Source: DASVHS01 sp035468985
Lineage (GTDB): Bacteria > Acidobacteriota > Thermoanaerobaculia > Gp7-AA8
Assembly (NCBI GenBank): GCA_035468985.1
Contig: DATISF010000043.1
Span: 62,001 to 126,000 of the forward strand
Length of the DNA: 64,000 nt
Direction: 5' to 3'
The position numbers and the translations under genes were made by a program. Every line of letters begins with the position of its first letter. Position 1 is the stretch's first letter. This document shows, one piece after another, positions 58,063-64,000 of the stretch. The notes under the pieces are model-generated. The model made no database searches. It was not told the DNA's origin and was given only the letters and a program-made list of their open reading frames with translations.

Positions 58063-59028
58063 ATGCCGTTTCCCGAGCACATTGAAGCGGTCTTCGCCGC
58101 ATTCGGCATTGCAGCCGATACGAAGGCGGCACTCTACGATCTCTACGTTTCGATGGGGTCGGAGGTGCTCGAGGTCTTCGCCGAAGTCTCGGAGACCGTG
58201 TCGTCGCCGTCGATCCTCCGGCCGGAGGACACGCTGCGCATCAAAGAAGTGATCGTGGAGCGGTATCTCACGCGCAATCACCCGCGCTGGATCGGCAACA
58301 TTCCGACGCCCAGCTTCTGGTCGCCGCGGGTTTCGGAGGGACGTGCGTCGGGTCTGGCCGTTCCGATCGGCGGCGTTCAGAAGATCGCCCAACAGGTGAT
58401 CGGCGATGATCAGCCGGTCCCCGCCGGAATCATGATGCTGGGACGCAACGCGCACTTCGGTGGGCGCGAGGAGACGATTTCCTTCGACGTGATCGCCGCC
58501 GATCTCGACGATGCGATTGCCATCGGCAAGGCCGTCGGTCAGCAGCACACGCTGCCGGGATCGGTCGGAGAGACGAGCGGCACGTTCGACGCCCGGCGCA
58601 ACGTCGCGTTGATCTGGGAAGTGCAGCCGAACGTCTACAAGCCGGCCGGCGATCGCAACCGCGCCATCTCCAAGATCTACCGGCGCCATCGCAACTGGCA
58701 CATTCTGACGCTCGCCGCGGCGCTGGACTGGCTCGGGCAGCGCGGCGCGACGATCTTCATCCTCAAAGGGCAGGCGCTGGCGATCACGCACGAGGTCAAT
58801 CCGCAGAAGCCGGTGTCGCCGATGATCGCCGCCCTGCACGACCGCACCGTTGCCGACGTCGCCGCCGCCCTCGGCATCGAGCTGTGCGCGCCCGAGGTGG
58901 CCGACGACGAACTGCTCCGCGAGTCGATCGTCATGAACCACGCGCTGCGGAAGCACGTGCTCGGGCATGGGGCGCAGGATGTGATGTGGCGAGCGGGGCG
59001 GAATGCCGGCGCACCGCAGCCGTGTTAA
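58063..59028 (+). CDS. Protein of unknown function
   Basis: This is 321 residues, soluble, with no signal peptide. I do not recognise the family. The middle has conserved-looking PIGGVQKIAQQV, RNAHFGGREETISFDVIAADLDD and HTLPGSVGETSGTFDARRN segments. The last third has WHILTLAAALDWL and ITHEVNPQKPVSPM. It lies nine bases after dusB and just before rimO, so it is likely co-transcribed with tRNA and ribosome modification genes. Confidence 0.75.
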   Translation: MPFPEHIEAVFAAFGIAADTKAALYDLYVSMGSEVLEVFAEVSETVSSPSILRPEDTLRIKEVIVERYLTRNHPRWIGNIPTPSFWSPRVSEGRASGLAVPIGGVQKIAQQVIGDDQPVPAGIMMLGRNAHFGGREETISFDVIAADLDDAIAIGKAVGQQHTLPGSVGETSGTFDARRNVALIWEVQPNVYKPAGDRNRAISKIYRRHRNWHILTLAAALDWLGQRGATIFILKGQALAITHEVNPQKPVSPMIAALHDRTVADVAAALGIELCAPEVADDELLRESIVMNHALRKHVLGHGAQDVMWRAGRNAGAPQPC

Positions 59029-59038
59029 ATCACTTCCT

Positions 59039-60400
59039 GTGAGCAACATCGCCCAAGAGAAACCCCTCCGCCGCGTCGGCATGATCTCCCTCGGCTGTCC
59101 GAAGAATCTCGTCGACGCCGAGATCATGCTCGGCCAGCTGCGCGCGGAGTCCGATGTCGTCATCACCAACGACATGGAAGAGGCCGACGTGGTCATCGTC
59201 AACACCTGCGGATTCATCGATGCCGCCAAGCAGGAGTCGATCGACACGATCCTCGAAGTCGCCGACCGCAAGGGCAAAGGCGTGGAGCGGCTGATCGTCA
59301 CCGGCTGCATGGTCCAGAAGTACCGGGCCGATCTGCAGCAGTCGATTCCGGAGATCGACGCCTTCGTCGGGCTCGACCATCTCGAGGCCATCACTGCCGC
59401 CGTCGGCGGCGATGTCGACGCCGCCCCCGTCAAGCGCAAGATGTCGGTGCGCCTCTACGAAGATCTGCCGCGCGTTCTGACGCAGGGAACCGCGCACGCG
59501 TACCTCAAAGTCTCGGAGGGCTGCTCGAATCCGTGCACGTTCTGCGCGATCCCGCAGATGCGCGGCAAGTTCCGCAGCCGCGGCATCGCATCGCTGGTCC
59601 GTGAAGCGCAGCAGCTGCAGCAGCAGGGCGTCAGGGAGCTCTGCCTCGTCGCCCAGGACACCACCCGTTATGGCCAGGACCTCGGCATCGAGCAAGGGCT
59701 CACCACTCTGGTGAAAGCGCTCCTCGCCGATACCGACTTCCAGTGGATCCGTTTTCTATACGCGTATCCGGGAAGCCTCGACTGGTCGCTGTTCGAGCTG
59801 ATGGGGCGCGAGAAGCGCTTCGTGTCGTATTGCGATATCCCGCTGCAGCACGTGTCGGCCAACGTACTGAAGACGATGCGACGGCCAGGCTCGCCGAAGG
59901 ACTATCGCGAGATGATCGCGCGCATGCGCGAGCTCGTTCCCGGCATCTCGCTGCGCACGACGTTCATCACCGGACATCCCGGCGAGATGCCGAAGGATTT
60001 CGGCGAGCTGCACGAATTCGTCGAATGGGCGCAGTTCGATCAGATGGGCGCGTTCGTGTATTCGGCGGAAGAGCTCACGCCGGCATCGAGGATGTCCGAC
60101 ATCCCGAGCCGCAAGACGGCCGAGCGCAGGCGCGCGAAACTGATGGAGCTGCAGCAGACCATCTCGCTGGCCCGCAACGAGGCGAAGATCGGAACGACGT
60201 TCGACGCGATCGTCACCGGCGTGTGCGACGAGACCGAGCACCTGCTCGAAGGACGCCTCATCGGACAGGCGCCCGAGATCGACGGCCGGCTGCTGATCAA
60301 CGACGGCCTCGATCGTCTGCCGAGCGAGCTTCCCGCGTTCGCGCGTGTCCAGATCAGCGACGCCCATCCGTACGACGTGGTCGGCACGGTGGTTTCGTAG
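59039..60400 (+). CDS. rimO: Ribosomal protein S12 methylthiotransferase RimO
   Basis: This is 453 residues. The N-terminal UPF0004 domain has its three Cys (SLGCPKN, NTCGF, TGCMV). The radical SAM domain has C-x3-C-x2-C in EGCSNPCTFCAIP. The TRAM domain is at the C-terminus. It adds a methylthio group to Asp of S12. The SLGCPKN signature and the length fit RimO rather than MiaB. The GTG at 59039 gives the usual N-terminus; no ribosome binding site is visible. Confidence 0.95.
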   Translation: MSNIAQEKPLRRVGMISLGCPKNLVDAEIMLGQLRAESDVVITNDMEEADVVIVNTCGFIDAAKQESIDTILEVADRKGKGVERLIVTGCMVQKYRADLQQSIPEIDAFVGLDHLEAITAAVGGDVDAAPVKRKMSVRLYEDLPRVLTQGTAHAYLKVSEGCSNPCTFCAIPQMRGKFRSRGIASLVREAQQLQQQGVRELCLVAQDTTRYGQDLGIEQGLTTLVKALLADTDFQWIRFLYAYPGSLDWSLFELMGREKRFVSYCDIPLQHVSANVLKTMRRPGSPKDYREMIARMRELVPGISLRTTFITGHPGEMPKDFGELHEFVEWAQFDQMGAFVYSAEELTPASRMSDIPSRKTAERRRAKLMELQQTISLARNEAKIGTTFDAIVTGVCDETEHLLEGRLIGQAPEIDGRLLINDGLDRLPSELPAFARVQISDAHPYDVVGTVVS

Positions 60401-61069
60401 ATGAAGCCCCGGCTTCAGCCGGGCGTTCACCGGCTGCAGCCGGCGCCCCATCAGTGGACAGCGGCAGAGCGCCGCATCCTCGCCGGGTTCAAGACGCCGG
60501 CGCACATCCAGAGTTTTCTCGACGAGCTGGAATATGACCCGAAAGGCGGCGCGAAATCACCGCGAGCGGTCCTGCGAACTCGTACGGCCCAGTGCTACAG
60601 CGGTGCGCTGTTCGCCGCGGCCGCGTTGCGCGAGCTTGGATTCGCGCCGCGCATCATGTGGATGGACGCCGTCCAGGATGACGGCCACTGCATCGCTCTG
60701 TTCGAGAGCGGCGGATTGTGGGGCAGCGTCGCGAAGTCGAACTTCACCACGCTCCGCTCCCGCGAGCCGATCTACCCGTACCTCGCCCTCGGCCTCAGCT
60801 ATTTCGACGGCTTCTACAACATCTTCGGCAAACGCACGATGCGCGCGTTCACGGAGCCGATCGATCTCGAGCAGTTCGAGCCCCGCGGATGGCGATTCAG
60901 CAAGGGCCAGCTTTCGTACGTCGATCGCGCGATCGACACCGTTCCGCGAGCCTGGAAGCTCCCGCGCCGCCGCGTGAAGGACGTCAGCCCCGTGAGCGAA
61001 CAGCTCCGCGAGGCCGGTCTTCTGGGATCGCGTGCCGAAGGTTTGTGGCGGCCCGGTCAGCGCGACTGA
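60401..61069 (+). CDS. Transglutaminase-like protein with repeat-derived N-terminus
   Basis: This is 222 residues. A Cys in RTAQCYSGALFAAAAL and a His in DDGHCIALFE are spaced as in transglutaminase-like proteins, and SVAKSNF / FDGFYNIFGKR follow. Function unknown. The only available start is an ATG directly after the rimO stop (TAGATG), and it belongs to a GC-rich repeat copy (60405-60449) that encodes residues about 2-17. The 3' end overlaps the convergent exonuclease by 86 bases. Confidence 0.75.
   Translation: MKPRLQPGVHRLQPAPHQWTAAERRILAGFKTPAHIQSFLDELEYDPKGGAKSPRAVLRTRTAQCYSGALFAAAALRELGFAPRIMWMDAVQDDGHCIALFESGGLWGSVAKSNFTTLRSREPIYPYLALGLSYFDGFYNIFGKRTMRAFTEPIDLEQFEPRGWRFSKGQLSYVDRAIDTVPRAWKLPRRRVKDVSPVSEQLREAGLLGSRAEGLWRPGQRD
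60405..60449. repeat. GC-rich palindromic repeat at the start of the transglutaminase-like gene
   Basis: GCCCCGGCTTCAGCCGGGC and CACCGGCTGCAGCCGGCG match the copy at 56967. Here the repeat encodes the first residues of the gene. Confidence 0.85.
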
Positions 61070-61859
61070 TCAGCTCCGGCGCGTCGATCCTCTCGGCCAG
61101 GGCGGCGAAACTGCTGCTCGGTCCTCTCCATCGCAGCGCCTCCACGGAGTCGAACAGCTCGGCATCCGTCCGCAGCGTCGCCAGCCTGAGGAACAGGAGG
61201 GCGTCCTCCCGGTACTTCCCGATGATGTCGTCCGGAATGGCGTCGATGTGGCGGAAGCGCGAGAGCACTCTCGCGGCTGTCTTCGCGCCGAACCGCGGGA
61301 TGCCCGGATAGCCGTCGGCCGCATCGCCGACCAGAGCCAGGTAGTCGGGAATCGATTCCGGCTCGACTCCGAACTTCTCTTGCACGCCGGCGGCATCGCG
61401 GATCTTGCCGCTCTTTCGATCGACCTGCACGACACGATCGCCCACCACGCATTGCGCGAGATCCTTGTCCGGCGTCCAGATGGAAACTCTGACAACCGAG
61501 TCGTCCGCGGCGGCGAGCGCGGCGGCGGACGCGAGCGCATCGTCGGCTTCGAGCTCGATCATCGGCCATACCACGACTCCCATCGCCGCGAGCGCCTCTT
61601 CGAGCGGATGAAACTGCGCCCAGAGCGCGCGGTCGATTCCGGCGCCGGTCTTGTAGCCGCTCCACAGTTCGTTGCGGAACGACTCGATGACGTGATCGGT
61701 GGCGACGCCGATGTGCGTCGCCCCACCCTCGATCATCTGCAGGACCATGTGCAGCACGCCGCGCACCGCGCCGAACGGCGGATCGCCCTTCTTCATCCGG
61801 CGGATGCCGTAGAAGTGGCGAAACAGCTCGTACGTGCCGTCGATGAGGTGGACGATCAG
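60984..61859 (-). CDS. Stand-alone 5'-3' exonuclease (PolI N-domain-like)
   Basis: This is 291 residues from a CTG at 61859, whose product begins IVHLIDGTYELFRHFYG like related proteins. An ATG at 61943 gives a longer protein whose first 28 residues are not family-like. Metal-binding motifs DGTYELF, ATDH, ELEADDA and TPDKDL, and the H3TH helix (GDAADGYPGIPRFGAKTAARV), are present. It removes flaps or RNA primers on its own, without a polymerase domain. It overlaps the transglutaminase-like gene by 86 bases at its 3' end. Confidence 0.9.
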   Translation of the reverse strand: MIVHLIDGTYELFRHFYGIRRMKKGDPPFGAVRGVLHMVLQMIEGGATHIGVATDHVIESFRNELWSGYKTGAGIDRALWAQFHPLEEALAAMGVVVWPMIELEADDALASAAALAAADDSVVRVSIWTPDKDLAQCVVGDRVVQVDRKSGKIRDAAGVQEKFGVEPESIPDYLALVGDAADGYPGIPRFGAKTAARVLSRFRHIDAIPDDIIGKYREDALLFLRLATLRTDAELFDSVEALRWRGPSSSFAALAERIDAPELISRADRAATNLRHAIPEDRPRGAVRSRG

Positions 61860-61894
61860 AGTGCGGAAAAGAATACACCGGACGAACCGGCTCT

Positions 61895-62692
61895 CTACTG
61901 ACGATTGAGCAGCTTGAAGTACGGCTCCGCGACGACCCGCCATTCTCTTGCCGTTCGTTGAACGACGAACGGAAGCTCGATCGCGCCGTACAACCCGACA
62001 AACAGCTTTTCTGCGGCGTCGGGGCGCGAGCCTTCGACGATCTGCCCGGAAGGCAATGCGTAGAGCTCGCCGGGAGGAATCTCGACCAGCGGCATTTCGA
62101 TGGCCAGAGCGACGGTCTGGTCGGAGGGATCAGGTTCCGCGGGAGCTTCGGCGAACACGACGCTCATGTCGCTGTTCGGGACGAGAAACCTGGCGGCATC
62201 GTCGCGATTGTTGGTCACGGCTGCAGTGACAAACGCTTTGATCGCGAAATCGGGAGTTCCGGGTTTCGGTTTCGGCTCCGGTCCCTGCTCGGCCATGGCC
62301 AGCCACCACCTCGGGTCGACCTTCCATCCGGCCGCGGTTCGACGCATCGTCACGATGAGCGGAGTACCCCGGAACCCGGTCATGTACCGCAGGCGCGTTC
62401 CCACCGGGTACTCGCCTTTCTCATCGGCCGCCGCACGTTTTCCGTTGAGGGTGAACGGCTGAACGACTTCGAATTCCATCGCGGCCGCTTCGCGGGCCAC
62501 GGCATTCAAGTCGGAGAAGGAGAGTGGTTGCTTGCCGACGAGGATCTCGGCCCTTGGAGTGGGTACGATGGTCTTGTCGAAGCCTGCTTTGTCGTTCGAG
62601 TAGACCGCTTTGATGAATTCCCGCGCTACCGCATCGGGGGCCTCGGAGGCATGCGCCACTGCCGCGCACGCCACCACGACCGCGATCAGCAT
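61895..62692 (-). CDS. Periplasmic protein of unknown function
   Basis: This is 265 residues from the ATG at 62692, which opens a signal peptide (MLIAVVVACAAVAHA) and overlaps the phosphatase stop. An ATG 30 bases upstream adds ten basic residues. Two similar halves (REFIKAVYSND, KAFVTAAVTNN) suggest a duplicated NTF2-like or DUF4878-like domain. No catalytic motif is evident. It is coupled to the phosphatase upstream and may be its partner. Confidence 0.75.
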   Translation of the reverse strand: MLIAVVVACAAVAHASEAPDAVAREFIKAVYSNDKAGFDKTIVPTPRAEILVGKQPLSFSDLNAVAREAAAMEFEVVQPFTLNGKRAAADEKGEYPVGTRLRYMTGFRGTPLIVTMRRTAAGWKVDPRWWLAMAEQGPEPKPKPGTPDFAIKAFVTAAVTNNRDDAARFLVPNSDMSVVFAEAPAEPDPSDQTVALAIEMPLVEIPPGELYALPSGQIVEGSRPDAAEKLFVGLYGAIELPFVVQRTAREWRVVAEPYFKLLNRQ

Positions 62693-64000
62693 TGCATGAC
62701 GCCGTGCGAGACGAGCTCCCATTTACCGTTTCTCCACTCGAACACGTAGATGTGTCCGATTCCGCAATCCATCGATAGTACCCCCGGTCGCGGCTTGGGC
62801 GGCTTTCCCGTCCAGAGCTGCACGCTGGCGCGATTCCCGTCGATCTCAACCTTGTCGATGCGGATCGAGTCGCGCGGCATCGTGCCTTTCGGATCGAGCA
62901 GGTTCAGCGCGAGGCTGACGACTTCGAGACACGGCAGCAGGTGCGCGTCCGCACCGCCCACGTTCACGCCGAGGAGCGCGGCGATCGTGCGGGCGAGATC
63001 GGCGGGTGAGGCCGCGACCTCGTAGCGGCCGGCTTTCATTCCCGCTCCCCAGAAGAGCAGCGGCACGTGCTGGTCGTTCTCGACCGGCTGACCGTGCGTG
63101 GTGCTGTTCGACCCCCACGACCAGATCCAGTTCGTCCGCAGGGTGGCCAGCACGTCGCCGGAGCGTCCCTGAAGATAGGAAACCTGCACGCCATGCGGTG
63201 CACGGCCGGCCCGAATTTCGGCATCGGTCCAGGCCCCGGCGACGCCCGGGATCTTCAGCACGACATCGCGCAGGGCGTGCTTGACGCGCTCCGGATCGAG
63301 CTTGAGCTCGCGAACGCGCTCCTGGTTGAGGTACAACGCGGGCTCCTCGAAGAAAAACACGAGCGCGTGGGAGTACGGTGCATCGGCGGAGAAGGGGACG
63401 TGCAGCGTCTTCGCGAGCTGCTTCTCGATTTCCAGCCGCTGCGGGGGCAGATCGGAGAGCCGCTGGCCTTTCTGCGACGGATTGCGGAGATCGATGCGGC
63501 CCGCGTCGGCTTTCGGATCGCGCAGCTTCAGAATCTCCGGAGTCGGCTGCACGCCATGATCGGCGGTCAGCGCGACGAGAACGCGATCGCCGAAGCGGCG
63601 GTCGAGAACGTCGAAGAAACGCTCCAGAGAACGGTCGAGGCGCACGACGCCATCGGCCACTTCCATCGAGTCGGGCCCGTAGTAGTGGCCGAAGTAATCC
63701 GTCGAGGAGAGGCTGACGAACAGCACGTCCGGCGTCGGATGCGTTCCGAGAGACTCGCCGGCGATCGTCCACAGCGCGAAGTCGAGCGCGACGTCGCTGC
63801 CGAACGGGCTGTACGACAGAGCGCGGAAATCATTGATCGGGTGCGGGAACGTTCCGCCGTACCGGTTGTTTTTCAACGGCCACGCCTCGGGAGGGTCGAA
63901 GGTGACGCGCTTGAGATCGTCGGGTGGAATGAATGGCGAAGGATTCCACGCGTGCGAGCCGGGGATGTAGCCGGGGACGCCCGAATTGAAGGCGAAGAGC
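62686..64000 (-). CDS. Alkaline phosphatase superfamily protein (5' end outside window)
   Basis: About 437 residues are visible; the frame continues to the window edge, so the N-terminus is missing. Metal-binding segments VSLSSTDYFGHYYG (Asp-x3-His) and LTADHGVQPTPE (Asp-His) identify the type I phosphodiesterase / alkaline phosphatase superfamily. The visible part begins with a loop of the catalytic domain; the nucleophile Thr/Ser is upstream. It probably acts in the periplasm on phosphate esters. The stop is overlapped by the next gene. Confidence 0.9.
   Translation of the reverse strand, partial: LFAFNSGVPGYIPGSHAWNPSPFIPPDDLKRVTFDPPEAWPLKNNRYGGTFPHPINDFRALSYSPFGSDVALDFALWTIAGESLGTHPTPDVLFVSLSSTDYFGHYYGPDSMEVADGVVRLDRSLERFFDVLDRRFGDRVLVALTADHGVQPTPEILKLRDPKADAGRIDLRNPSQKGQRLSDLPPQRLEIEKQLAKTLHVPFSADAPYSHALVFFFEEPALYLNQERVRELKLDPERVKHALRDVVLKIPGVAGAWTDAEIRAGRAPHGVQVSYLQGRSGDVLATLRTNWIWSWGSNSTTHGQPVENDQHVPLLFWGAGMKAGRYEVAASPADLARTIAALLGVNVGGADAHLLPCLEVVSLALNLLDPKGTMPRDSIRIDKVEIDGNRASVQLWTGKPPKPRPGVLSMDCGIGHIYVFEWRNGKWELVSHGVMQC

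Overview
The window is about 64 kb of GC-rich, densely coded bacterial chromosome. It carries roughly 60 protein genes, one tRNA gene and an unusually large set of short dispersed repeats. The host is a diderm: there are TolC-like and TonB-dependent outer membrane proteins, a three-part RND efflux pump and many signal peptides. The TonB-dependent receptor starts with a carboxypeptidase-regulatory-like domain, and large secreted proteins carry FN3-like and BACON-like domains. Together with the GC content this resembles Acidobacteriota, but that is an inference; no rRNA is present to settle it. No CRISPR array, prophage or complete insertion sequence was seen.

Layout. (1) 1-6.8 kb: two tandem paralogous secreted proteins built from Cys-paired beta modules. 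(2) 6.9-17.3 kb: a 2-oxo acid dehydrogenase complex (E3, E1 alpha, E1 beta, a tyrosine-phosphatase-like gene, then E2), a secreted TPR metallopeptidase-like protein, and a lipoate block (LipB fused to a Nudix domain, LipA, a [2Fe-2S] ferredoxin, a ferritin-like protein, a divergent IscA-like protein). The lipoate block makes the cofactor that E2 needs, and its last three genes look suited to supplying iron or Fe-S clusters to LipA. (3) 17.6-32.5 kb: a copper-handling island with a Met-rich periplasmic protein, a Cys/His-rich secreted peptide, CusC/CusB/CusA-like efflux, a DUF3347-like protein, a CsoR repressor behind a CsoR-type operator, a CopA-type ATPase with YHS and metal-binding domains, an outer-membrane-type protein, cytochrome c, a free YHS domain and an NHL-repeat protein. 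(4) 32.5-35.7 kb: hemB, a zinc-ribbon protein, a CAT-anticodon tRNA and an 815-bp gene-free stretch packed with repeat elements. (5) 35.7-39.8 kb: tilS-hpt-ftsH. (6) 40-49 kb: housekeeping and envelope genes (YhbY, polysaccharide deacetylase, HpnB-like glycosyltransferase, bacterioferritin-like protein, HtrA-type protease, MscL, 3-hydroxyacyl-CoA dehydrogenase, methyltransferase). (7) 49-57 kb: TonB-dependent receptor, HAD phosphatase, SDR, and an NtrB/NtrC-type two-component pair facing a possible sigma-54 promoter. (8) 57-64 kb: dusB, rimO, a 5'-3' exonuclease and an alkaline-phosphatase-superfamily protein cut by the window end.

The most unusual layer is the repeats. At least three families of short inverted-repeat elements are bounded by CTAG, and several of those CTAGs coincide with the TAG stop codon of a neighbouring gene. 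A second palindrome (core CGTCATCCTGAG) supplies TGA stops to two genes and sits in frame inside the CusA-like pump. A third (GCCCCGGCTNNAGCCGGGGC type) lies in protein linkers and provides one start codon. Two different heptamer arrays sit exactly at gene boundaries. These elements appear to be reshaping gene ends across the window.
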